Both the position numbers and the translations under genes were made by a program. Positions 11,559 through 22,403 of a stretch of 64,000 nucleotides of DNA are shown piece after piece. The DNA comes from Thinopyrum elongatum (lineage: Eukaryota; Streptophyta; Magnoliopsida; Poales; Poaceae): positions 211,379,888 to 211,443,887 of the forward strand of contig CM022301.1 in assembly GCA_011799875.1 (NCBI GenBank), given 5' to 3'. Positions within the stretch are counted from its first letter, which is position 1; the number at the start of each line of letters is the position of its first letter. The notes below the pieces were generated by a model. The model was not told the origin of the DNA. It saw only the letters and a program-made list of their open reading frames with translations, and did no database searches.

Positions 11559-13277
11559 TGTTGGGAAACGTAGTAATTTCAAAAATTTCCTACGCACACA
11601 CAGGATCATGGTGATGCATAGCAACGAGAGGGGAGAGTGTGTCCACGTACCCTCGTAGACCGAAAGCGGAAGCGTTAGCACAACGCGGTTGATGTAGTCG
11701 TACGTCTTCACGATCCGACCGATCCAAGTACCGAACGCACGGCACCTCCGAGTTCAGCACACGTTCAACTCGATGATGTCCAGCGAGCTCCGATCCAGCA
11801 AAGCTTCATAGGAGAGTTTCATCAGCACGACGGCGTGGTGACGGTGATGATGATGCTACCGACGCAGGGCTTCGCCTAAGCACCGCTATGATATGATCGA
11901 GGTGGATTATGGTGGAGGGGGGGCACCGCACACGGCTAAGAGATCAATGATCAATTGTTGTGTCTATGGGGTGCCCCCTGGCCACGTATATAAAGGATGG
12001 AGGGAGGAGGAGGCCGGCCCTCACAGGGCGCGCCCAAGGTGTGGAGTCCTACTAGGACTCCCTAGTCCTAGTAGGATTCCACCTCCCACATGCAATAGGA
12101 AAAGGGGAAGGGAGAAGGAAGGAAGGGGGCGCCCCCTTTCCCTAGTCCAATTCGGACCAGTCCGTGGAGAAGGGGCGCAGCCACCCTTGAGGCCTTTCTC
12201 TCCTTTCCCGTATGGCCCATTAAGGCCCAATACGAATTCCTGTAACTCTCCGGTACTCCGAAAAATACCCGAATCACTCGGAACCTTTCCGATGTCCGAA
12301 TATAGCCTTCCAATATATCGATCTTTACCTCTCGACCATTTCGAGACTCCTCGTCATGTCCCCGATCTCATCCGGGACTCCGAACAAACTTCGGTCATCA
12401 AATCACATAAACTCATAATACCAATCGTCAACGAATTTTAAGCGTGCGGACCCTACGGGTTCGAGAACTATGTAGACATGACCGAGACATGTCTCCGGTC
12501 AATAACCAATAGCGGAACCTGGATGCTCATATTGGCTCCCACATATTCTATGAAGATCTTTATCGGTCAAACCGCATAACAACATACGTTGTTCCCTTTG
12601 TCATCGGTATGTTACTTGCCCGAGATTCGATCGTCGGTATCTCAATACCTAGTTCAATCTCGTTACCGGCAAGTCTCTTTACTCGTTCCGTAATACATCA
12701 TCCCGCAACTAACTCATTAGTTACAATGCTTGCAAGGCTTATAGTGATGTGCATTACCGAGTGGGCCCAGAGATACCTCTCCGACAATCGGAGTGACAAA
12801 TCCTAATCTCGAAATACGTCAACTCAAAAAGTACCTTCGGATACACCTATAGAGCACATTTATAATCACCCAGTTACGTTGTGACGTTTGGTAGCACACA
12901 AAGTGTTCCTCCGGTAAACGGAAGTTGCATAATCTCATAGTCATAGGAACATGTATAAGTCATGAAGAAAGCAATAGCAACATACTAAACGATCAAGTGC
13001 TAAGCTAACGGAATGGGTCAAGTCAATCACATCATTCTCCTAATGATGTGATCCCGTTAATCAAATGACAACTCATGTCTATGGTTAGGAAACATAACCA
13101 TCTTTGATCAACGAGCTAGTCAAGTAGAGGCATACTAGTGACACTCTGTTTGTCTATGTATTCACACATGTATTATGTTTCTGGTTAATACAATTCTAGC
13201 ATGAATAATAAACATTTATCATGAAATAAGGAAATAAATAATAATGTTATTATTGCCTCTAGGGCATATTTCCTTCA
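11559..13277 (-). repeat. 5' LTR of Copia element C
   Basis: It runs TGTTGGGAAACG to GGCATATTTCCTTCA, 1719 bp, the partner of 4728-6451. Its last 316 bp in plus orientation are copied again in reverse at 13800-14115 as part of the palindrome. Confidence 0.93.
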
Positions 13278-14115
13278 TATTTATGATGTTTTTATGCATA
13301 ATAATGCTTTTTGGAGTAATTCTAATGCCTTTTCTCTCATAATATGCAAGGTTCACACAAAGAGGGAGTATTCCGGCGGCTGGAAATCTGGACCTGAAAA
13401 AGCTACGTCAGGCTACCTATTTCTGCACAACTCCAAATGAGCTGAAACTTCACGAGGAATTTTTATGGAATAAATAAGAATTATTGGAGCAAATAACTAC
13501 CAGAGGGGGCCCACTAGGTGGGCACAACCCACCTGGGCGCCCAGGTGGGTTGTGCCCACCTAGTGGGCCCCCTCTGGTAGTTATTTGCTCCAATAATTCT
13601 TATTTATTCCATAAAAATTCCTCGTGAAGTTTCAGCTCATTTGGAGTTGTGCAGAAATAGGTAGCCTGACGTAGCTTTTTCAGGTCCAGATTTCCAGCCG
13701 CCGGAATACTCCCTCTTTGTGTGAACCTTGCATATTATGAGAGAAAAGGCATTAGAATTACTCCAAAAAGCATTATTATGCATAAAAACATCATAAATAT
13801 GAAGGAAATATGCCCTAGAGGCAATAATAACATTATTATTTATTTCCTTATTTCATGATAAATGTTTATTATTCATGCTAGAATTGTATTAACCAGAAAC
13901 ATAATACATGTGTGAATACATAGACAAACAGAGTGTCACTAGTATGCCTCTACTTGACTAGCTCGTTGATCAAAGATGGTTATGTTTCCTAACCATAGAC
14001 ATGAGTTGTCATTTGATTAACGGGATCACATCATTAGGAGAATGATGTGATTGACTTGACCCATTCCGTTAGCTTAGCACTTGATCGTTTAGTATGTTGC
14101 TATTGCTTTTTTCAT
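12962..14115. repeat. 1.15-kb near-perfect palindrome (inverted duplication)
   Basis: Left arm 12962-13538 and right arm 13539-14115 are reverse complements. Position x pairs with 27077 minus x. I found one mismatch (12967 with 14110) near the outer end and none elsewhere in the stretches I compared. The centre is GGGC/GCCC with no spacer. Each arm holds about 260 bp of the Gypsy-type LTR and 316 bp of the element C LTR. The right arm carries the variants special to the adjacent 5' LTR of C, so it was copied from that LTR. Confidence 0.93.
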
Positions 14116-15298
14116 CCTCGGCCCACCTTCGGTGCCCCTCTTCTGGTATATAAGTCATTTTGACCTAGAAAAAATAAGGAGAGGACTTTCGGGACGAAGC
14201 GTCGCCGTCTCGAGGCGAAACTTGGGCAGGAGCACTTTTGCCCTCCGATGGAGCGATTTCGCCGGGGGAACTTCCCTCCCGGAGGGGGAAATCATCATCA
14301 TCATCATCACCAACAACTCTCCCATCTTGGGGAGGGCAATCTCCATCAACATCTTTAATAGCACCATCTCCTCTCAAACCCTAGTTCATCTCTTGTGTTT
14401 AATCTTTGTACCGAAACTATAGATTGGTACTTGTGGGTGACTAGTAGTGTTGATTACATCTTGCAGTTGATTACTATATGGTTTATTTGGTGGAAGATTA
14501 TATGTTCAGATCCATTATGCTATTTAATACCCCTCTGATCTTGAGCATGATTATCATTTGTGAGTAGTTACTTTTGTTCTTGAGGTCACGGGAGAAATCT
14601 TGTTGCAAGTAATCATGTGAACATGATATGTGTTCGATATTTTGATGATATGTATGTTGTGATTCCCTTAGTGGTGTCATGTGAATGTCGACTACATGAC
14701 ACTTCACCATATTTGGGCCTAAGGGAATGCATTGTGGAGTAGTTATTAGATGATGGGTTGCGAGAGTGACAGAAGCTTAAACCCTAGTTTATGCGCTATT
14801 CCGTAAGGGACTGATTTGGATCCAAAAGTTTAATGCTATGGTTAGATTAATTCTTAATACTTTTCTCGTAGTTGTGGATGCTTGCGAGGGGGTTAATCAT
14901 AAGTAGGAGGTTTGTTCAAGTAAGAACAGCACCTAAGCACCGGTCCACCCACATATCAAATTATCAAAGTAGCGAACACAAATCAAACGAACATGATGAA
15001 AGTGACTAGATGAAATTCCCGTGTACCCTCAAGAACGCTTTGCTTATCATAAGAGACCATTTTGGCCTGTCCTTTGCCTCAAAAGGATTGGGCTACCTTG
15101 CTGCACTTTTGTTACCATTACCGTTACTTGCTCGTTACAAATTATCTTGCTACCAAACTGCTCGTTACTTATAATTTCAGTGCTTGCAGACATTACCTTG
15201 CTGAAAACCGCTTGTCATTTCCTTCTGCTCCTCGTTGGGTTCGACACTCTTAGTTATCGAAAGGGCTATGATTGATTCCCTATACTTGTGGGTCATCA
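14116..15298 (+). repeat. Right part of the Gypsy-type solo LTR
   Basis: This is LTR sequence after the palindrome. It has a TATA box at 14147-14154, an ATC microsatellite at about 14291-14311 and the LTR end at 15298. No gene is seen in it. Confidence 0.8.
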
Positions 15299-15303
15299 GA
15301 GTT

Positions 15304-18300
15304 AATCTTCCAGATATGATAGTGAATGACAGAATTCTCTAGTCACTATCACCAAGCTACTAGAACTTTGTGATGAACTATAATAAGCAAGGGATGACGA
15401 AAACGATTCCTGAGCTCTTCGCGATGATGAAATCGGCGAAGGTAGAAATCAAGAAAGAGCATCAAGTGTTGATGGTTAACAAGACCACTAGTTTCAAAGA
15501 AAAAGGGCAAAGGGAAAGAAAGGGAACTTCAAGAAGAATCGCAAGCAAGTTGCCACTCCCGTGAAGAAGCCCAGAAACTAGACCCAAGCCTGAAACTTAG
15601 TGCTTCTACTACAAAGGAAATGGTCACTGGAAGCGGAAATGCCCCAAACATTTGGCGGATAAGAAGGATGGCAAAGTGAACAAAGGTATATTTGATATAC
15701 AGATTATTGATGTGTACCTTACTAGTGTTTGTAGTAGCCCCTGGGTATTTGATACTAGTTCAGTTGCTAAGATTAGTAACTCGAAACAGGAGTTGCAGAA
15801 TGAACAGAGACTAGTTAAGGGCGAGGTGACGATGTGTGTTGGAAGTGATTCCAAGGTTGATAAGATCACCATCGCACACTCCCTCTACCTTCGGGATTAG
15901 TGTTGAACCTAAATAAATGTTATTTGGTGTTTGCGTTGAGCATGAATATGATTGGATCATGTTTATTGCAATACGGTTATTCATTTAAGTCAGAGAATAA
16001 TTGTTGTTCTCTTTACATGAATAAAACCTTCTATGGTCATACACCCAATGTAAACGGTTTATTGAATCTCGATCGTAGTGATACACATATTCATAATATT
16101 GATGCCAAAAGATGCAAAGTTGATAATGATAGTGCAACATACTTGTGGCACTGCCGTTCAGGTTATATTAGTGTAAAGCGCATAAAGAAGCTCCATGCAG
16201 ATGGACTTTTGGAATCACTTGATTATGAATCATTTGATACTTATGAACCATGCCTCATGGGCAAGATGACTAAAACTCTGTTCTCCGGAACAATGGAGCG
16301 AGCTAATGACTTATTGGAAATAATACATACCGATGTATGCGGTTCGATGAGTGTTGAGGCACGTGGCAGGTATCGTTATTTTCTGATCTTCACAGATGAT
16401 TTGAGCAGATATGGGTATATCTAATTAATGAAACACAAATCTAAAACATTTGAAAAGTTCAAAGAATTTCAGAGTGAAGTGGAGAATCATCGTAACAAGA
16501 AAATAACGTTTCTATGATCTGATCGCGAAGGCGAATATATGAGTTACGAGTTTGGCCTTCATTTAAAACAATGTGGAATAGTTTCACAACTCACACCACC
16601 TAGAACACCACAGCGTAATGGTGTGTCTGAATGTCATAACCGTACTTTATTAGATATGGTGCGATCTATGATGTCTCTTACCGATTTACCACTATCATTT
16701 TGGGGTTATGCATTAGAGACAGCCACATTCACGTTAAATAGGGCACCATCTAAATCTGTTGAGACGACACCGTATGAACTATGGTTTTGCAAGAAACCTA
16801 AGCTGTCGTTTCTTAAAGTTTGGGGATGCGATGCTTATGTCAAAAGGCTTCAGCCTGATAAGCTCGAACCTAAATCGGAGAAGTGCGTCTTCATAGGATA
16901 CCCTAAAGAAACTATTGGGTACACCTTCTACCACAGATCCGAAGGCAAGATCTTTGTTGCCAAGAATGGAACATTTCTAGAGAAGGAGATTCTCTCGAAA
17001 GAAGTGAGTGGGAGGAAAGTAGAACTTGATGAGGTAATTGTACCTTCTCTCAATTTGGAAAGTAGCACATCAGGGAAATCCGTTCCCGTGATGCCTACAC
17101 CAACTAGAGAGGAAGCTAATGATGATGATCATGAAACTTTGGATCAAGTTACTACTGAACCTCGTAGGTCGAACAGAGCACGTTCCGCACCAGAGTGGTA
17201 TGGTAATCCTGTCCTGGAAGTCATGTTACTAGACCATGACGAACCTATGAACTATGAAGAAGCAATGATGAGCCCAGATTCCGACAGATGGCTTGAGGCC
17301 ATGAAATCTGAGATAGGATCCATGTATGAGAACAAAGTATGGACTTTGGTGGACTTGCCCGATGATCGGCAAGCCATAGAGAATAAATGGATCTTCAAGA
17401 AGAAGACTGACGCTGATGGTAATGTTACTGTCTACAAAGCTCAACTTGTCGCAAAAGTTTTCGACAAGTTCAAGGGGTTGACTACGATGAGACTTTCTCA
17501 CCCGTAGCGATGCTTAAGTCTGTCTGAATCATGTTAGCAATTGCCGCATTTTATGATTATGAAATCTGGCAAATGGACGTCAACACTGCATTCCTTAATG
17601 GATTTCTTAAAGAAGAGTTGTATATGATGCAACCAGAAGGTTTTGTCAATCCTAAAGGTTCTAACAAAGTGTGCAAGCTCCAGCGATCCATCTATGGACT
17701 GGTGCAAGCATCTCGGAGTTGGAATATATGCTTTGATGAGGTGATCAAAGCATATGGTTTTATGCAGACTTTCGGTGAAGCCTGTATTTACAAGAAAGTG
17801 AGTGGGAGCTCTGTAGCATTTATGATATTATATGTGGATGGCATATTATTGATTAGAAATGATATAGAATTTCTGGATAGCATAAAAGGATACTTGAATA
17901 AGAATTTTTCAATGAAAGACCTCGGTGAAGCTGCTTATATATTGGGCATCAAGATCTATAGGGATAGATCGAGACGCTTAATAGACGTTCACAAAGCACA
18001 TACCTTGATAAAGTTTTGAAGAAGTTCAAAAATGGATCAGTCAAAGAAAGGGTTCTTGCCTGTGTTACAAGGTGTGAAGTTGAGTAAAGACTTAAATCCC
18101 CAACCACGACAGAAGATAGAGAGAGAATGAAAGTCATTCCCTATGCCTCAGCCATAGGTTCTATAAAGTATGCCATGCTGTGTACCAAATCTATTGTGTG
18201 CCTTGCCATGAGTTTGGCAAGGGGGTACAATAGTGATCCAAGAGTGGACCACTGGACAGCGGTCAAAATTATCCTTAGGTACCTGAAAAGGACTAAGGAA

Positions 18301-18430
18301 ATGTTTCTCGATTATGGAGGTGATAAAGAGTTCGTCGTAAAGGGTTACATCGATGCAAGCTTTAACACCAAACCAGATGACTCTGAGTCTCAATCTGGAT
18401 ATGTATTGAAAGTGGGAGCAATTAGCTAGA
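15304..18430 (+). pseudogene. gag end and pol of Copia element B (broken)
   Basis: After the inserted LTR, gag resumes (LPDMIVNDRI near 15306). A degenerate knuckle lies at about 15600-15650 with its first cysteine near 15601. Pre-integrase follows at 16020-16290, integrase at 16300-16720 (HTDVCGSM, then TPQRNGVSECHNRT), RT from about 17375 and an RNase H start at about 18290. Open pieces are 15652-15900, 15900-16424, 16539-17507, 17531-18019 and 18127-18429. The RT active site reads YVDG near 17833, so a catalytic aspartate is lost. Stops near 16424, 16517, 17507 and 18019 break it. Confidence 0.9.
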
Positions 18431-18778
18431 GTAGCTCCATGCAGAGCATTGTGGATAAAGAAATTTTCAAAATACATACGGATCTGAATGTGGCAGACCC
18501 GTTGACTAAACCTCTCTCACAAGCAAAACATGATCACACCTTAGTACTCTTTAAGTGTTAATCACATGGCGATGTGAACTATATTATTGACTCTAATAAA
18601 CTCTTTGGGTGTTAGTCACATGGCAATGTGAACTATGGGTGTTAATCACATGGCGATGTGAACTAGATTATTGACTCTAGTAAACTCTTTGGGTGTTAGT
18701 CACATGGCGATGTGAACTATGGGTGTTAATCACATGGCGATGTGAACTAGATTATTGACTCTAGTGCAAGTGGGAGAC
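18431..18778 (+). repeat. RNase H deletion junction, hairpin repeats and purine tract of element B
   Basis: The region has the RNase H deletion junction at about 18445-18460. It then codes for the C-terminal ADPLTKPLSQAKHDH. Five copies of CACATGGCGATGTG start at 18563, 18617, 18647, 18701 and 18731 (alternating 54 and 30 bp, an 84-bp higher-order unit). The purine-rich AAGTGGGAG lies before the LTR. Confidence 0.85.
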
Positions 18779-20448
18779 TAATGGAAATATGCCCTAGAGG
18801 CAACAATAAAATGGTTATTATTATATTTCCTAAATCATTATAAAGGTTTATTATTCATGCTAGAATTGTATTGACCGGAAACTTAAATACATGTGTGGAT
18901 ACATAAACAAATACCGTGTCCCAAGTGAGCCTCTACTAGACTAGCTCGTTGATTAAAGATGGTTAAGGTTTCCTAACCATAGACATGAGTTGTCATTTGA
19001 TAACGGGATCACAACATTAGGAGAATGATGTGATGGACAAGACCCATCCGTTAGCTTAGCATATGATCGTTTAGCTTATTGCTACTGCTTTCTTAATGTC
19101 AAATACATGTTCCTTCGACCATGAGATCATGCAACTCCCGGATACCGGAGGAATACATTGTGTGCTATCAAACGTCACAACGTAACTGGGTGATCATAAA
19201 GATGCTCTACAGGTATCTCCGAAGGTGTTTGTTGAGTTGGCGTGAATCGAGATTGGGATTTGTCACTCCGTGTATCGGATAGGTATCTCTGGGCCCTCTC
19301 GGTAATACACATCATAAGCTTGCAAGCAAAATGACTAAGGAGTTAGTCACGAGGTGATGTATTACAGAACGAGTAAAGAGACTCACCGGTAACGATATTG
19401 AACTAGGTATGAAGATATCGACGATCGAATCTCGGGCATGTAACATACCGACAGACAAAGGGAACTACGTATGTTGTCATAAAGGTTCGGCCGATAAAGA
19501 TCTTCGTAGAATATATAGGAGCCAATATGGGCATCCAGGTTCGGCTATTGGTTATTGATCGGAGAGGTGTCTCGGTCATGTCTACATAGTTCTCGAACCC
19601 GTAGGGTCCGCACGCTTAACGTTCGTTGACGATATAGTATTATATGAGTTATGTATGTTGGTGACCGAATGTTGTTCGGAGTCCCGGATAAGATCACGAA
19701 CATGACGAGGAGCTCTGGAATGGTCCGGAGGTAAAGATTGATATATAGGATGATATGGTTCGGCCAAGGGGTAAAGCCCACAGGGCTTTAAGTCGGTGCA
19801 AAAGGAATTTTGCGGAGGTCAGGGGGCCAAACGCCGGAGACCCTGGCGTCTGGCCCTGTGCAAGACGCAGAGGCCCATGGCGTTTGGGCTAGATGCCGAG
19901 GACTGTGGCGTCTGGTCCTGGAAGTCCAAGAAGGACTCTTCCTTGCGGGCAAAACCGACTTTGAGGAGGCTCTTTCTCCAAGTTACGACCCCAGGGCTCA
20001 ACATATAAATAGAGGGGCAGGGCTAGCACCTGGAACATATCAAGATAGACCAAGCCGCGTGCCGGCAACCCCGTCCCTCTAGTTTATCCTCCGTCATAGT
20101 TTCTGTTGTGCTTAGCGAAGCCCTGCGGAAATTGTTCTTCACCAACACTGTCACCACGCCGTCGTGCTGCCAGAACTCATCTACTACTTTGCCCCTCTTG
20201 CTGGATCAAGAAGGCGAGGACGTCATCGAGCTGAACGTGTGCTGAACGCGGAGGTACCGTACGTTCGGTACTTCATCGGGACGGATCATGAAGGTGTACG
20301 ACTACATCAACCGCGTTGATAAATGCTTCCGCTTAGCGATCTTCAAGGGTATGAAGATGGTCTCCCCCTCCCATTGCTATGCATCTCCATGATAGATCTT
20401 GCGTGTGCATAGATTTTTTTTTTGTTTTCCATGCAACATTTCCCAACA
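18779..20448 (+). repeat. 3' LTR of Copia element B
   Basis: 1670 bp, TAATGGAAATATGCC to TTTCCCAACA, the partner of 1320-2987. The first dinucleotide is TA, a change from TG. TATAAAT lies at about 20004-20010. It is followed by the duplication GTATG at 20449-20453. Confidence 0.92.
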
Positions 20449-20453
20449 GTATG

Positions 20454-22403
20454 AACTATGGTTTGGCAAGAAACCTAAGCTGTCATTTCTTAAAGTTTGG
20501 GGTTGCGACACTTATGTCAAAAGGCTTCAGCCTGATAAGCTCGAACCCAAATCGGAGAAGTGCGTCTTCATAGGATACCCTAAGGAAACAATTGGGTACA
20601 CCTTCTATCACAGATCCGAAGGCAAGATCTTTGTTGCCAAGAATGGAACCTTTCTAGAGAAGGAGTTTCTGTCGAAAGAAGTGAGTGGGAGGAAAGTAGA
20701 ACTTGATGAGGTAATTGTACCTTCTCTCGAATTGGAAAGTAGCACATCACAGAAAACCGTTCCCGTGATACCTACACCAACTAGAGAGGAAGCAAATGAT
20801 AATGATCATGAATCTTCAGATCAAGTTGCTACTGAACCTCGTAGGTCGACCGGAGCACGATCCGCACCAGAGTGGTACGGTAATCCTGTCCTGGAAGTCA
20901 TGTTACTAGACCAGGGCGAACATACAAACTATGAAGAAGCTATGATGAGCTCAGATTCCAATAAATGGCTTGAGGGCATGAAATATGAGATAGGATCCAT
21001 GTATGAGAACAAAGTATGGACTTTGGTAGACTTGCCCGATGATCGGCAAGCCATTGAGAATAAATGGATCTTCAAGAAGAAGACTGACGCTGATGGTAAT
21101 GTTACTGTCTACAAAGCTCGACTTGTCGCGAAAGGTTTTTGACAAGTTCAAGGAGTTGACTACGATGAGACTTTCTCACCCGTAGCGATGCTTAAGTATG
21201 TCTGAATCATGTTAGCAATTGCCGCATTTTATAATTATGAAATCTGGCAAATGAACGTCAAAACTGCATTCCTTAATGGATTTCTTAAAGAAGAGTTGTA
21301 TATGATGCAACCAGAGGTTTTGTCGAACCTAAAGATGCTAACAAAGTGTGCAAGCTCCAGCGATCCATCTATGGACTGGTGCAAGCATCTCGGAGTTGGA
21401 ATATACGCTTTGATGAGGTGATCAAAGCATATGGTTTTATACAGACTTATGGTGAAGCATGTATTTACAAGAAATTGAGTGGGAGCTCTATAGCATTTCT
21501 GATATTATATGTGGATGACATATTGTTGACTGTAAATGATATAGAATTTCTGGATAGCATAAAAACGATACTTGAATAAGAATTTTTCAATGAAAGACCT
21601 CGGTGAAGCAGCTTACGTATTGAGCATCAAGATCTATAGGGATAGATCGAGATGCTTAATAGGACTTTCACAAAGCACATACCTTGACAAAGTTTTGAAG
21701 AAGTTCAAAATAGATCAGTCAAAGAAAGGGTTCTTGCCTGTGTTGCAAGGTGTGAAGTTGAGTAAGACTCACAACCCGACCACGGTAGAAGATAGAGAGA
21801 GAATGAAAGTCATTCCCTATGCCTCAGCCATAGGTTCTATAAAGTATGCCATGCTGTATACCAGACCTGTTGTGTACCTTGCCATGAGTTTAGCAAGGGG
21901 GTACAATAGTCATCCAGGAGTAGATCACTAGACAGCGGTAAAAATTATCCTTAGTTACCTAAGAGGACTAAGGAGACATTTCTCGGTTATGGAGGTGATA
22001 AAGAGTTCGTCGTAAAGGGTTACATCGATGCAAGGTTTGACACCGATTCAGATGACTCTGAGTCTCGATCTAGATACATATTGAAAGTGGGAGCAATTAG
22101 CTAGAGTAGCTCCATGCAGAGCATTGTGGACATAGAAATTTGCAAAATACATACGGATCTGAATTTGACAGACCCATTGACTAAACTTCTCTCACAAGCA
22201 AAACATGATCACACTCTAGTAAACTCTTTGGGTGTTGGTCACATGGCGATGTGAGCTATGGGTGTTAAATCACATGGTAATGTGAACTAGATTATTGACT
22301 CTAGTAAACTCTTTGGGTGTTGGTCACATGGCGATGTGAACTATGGGTGTTAAATCACATGGTGATGTGAACTAGATTATTGACTCTAGTGCAAGTGGGA
22401 GAC
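20454..22403 (+). pseudogene. Copia element A pol, second part: integrase end, RT, truncated RNase H
   Basis: This continues the integrase of 1-1319 (YELWFGKKPKLSFLK at the join), then a linker and RT (WIFKKKTDADGN near 21065). The RT active site YVDD is intact near 21510, unlike in elements B and C. Frameshifts near 21140, 21320 and 21575 and stops near 21930 and 22101 break the frame. The RNase H core is deleted at about 22125 in the same place as in B and C. Four hairpin repeats start at 22240, 22271, 22325 and 22356. The purine tract AAGTGGGAG precedes the LTR. Confidence 0.9.

Larger units (their letters stand above)
4728..13277 (-). mobile_element. Copia element C, complete (Angela/BARE-like), reverse orientation
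   Basis: This is a complete minus-strand element. In element order it has the 5' LTR at 11559-13277, primer-binding site at 11541-11557, leader, gag, pol, polypurine end near 6452-6470 and 3' LTR at 4728-6451. It is flanked by TATTT at 4723-4727 and 13278-13282. By eye the two LTRs differ at roughly 35 substitutions (about 2%) plus a 6-bp indel, so it is fairly young. It has the longest surviving pol frame in the nest (608 codons), yet the RT active site is broken and the RNase H core is deleted. Confidence 0.93.
4688..15298 (+). mobile_element. Gypsy-type solo LTR inside element B, itself split by element C and rearranged
   Basis: The sequence starts TGATACGTCCATTTTGCATC at 4688 and ends CTTGTGGGTCATCA at 15298, a TG...CA pair flanked by GAGTT (4683-4687 and 15299-15303). 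Gag of element B resumes directly after the right duplication. Only LTR-type sequence is present, with no gag or pol of its own, so this is a solo LTR. Its parts are 4688-4727, 13283-13538 and 14116-15298, about 1.5 kb in all. Element C and the palindrome account for the rest. A TATA box (TATATAAG) at 14147-14154 supports plus orientation. Confidence 0.85.
1320..20448 (+). mobile_element. Copia element B, complete (Angela/BARE-like), nested inside element A
   Basis: This is a full insertion with 5' LTR 1320-2987, primer-binding site, leader, decayed gag-pol, a purine-rich end (AAGTGGGAG just before 18779) and 3' LTR 18779-20448. It is flanked by the duplication GTATG. Its gag is interrupted by the Gypsy-type LTR at 4688-15298, so its own sequence is about 8.5 kb. 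The 3' LTR begins TA instead of TG, an end mutation that post-dates insertion. The pol frames carry many stops and shifts and the RNase H core is deleted, so B is not autonomous. Confidence 0.92.

Noticed and set aside
18563..18750. CRISPR-like regular repeats
   Set aside because: Units are short, unequal and found in several copies of a plant retrotransposon at the same internal place. No spacer variety or cas genes are present.
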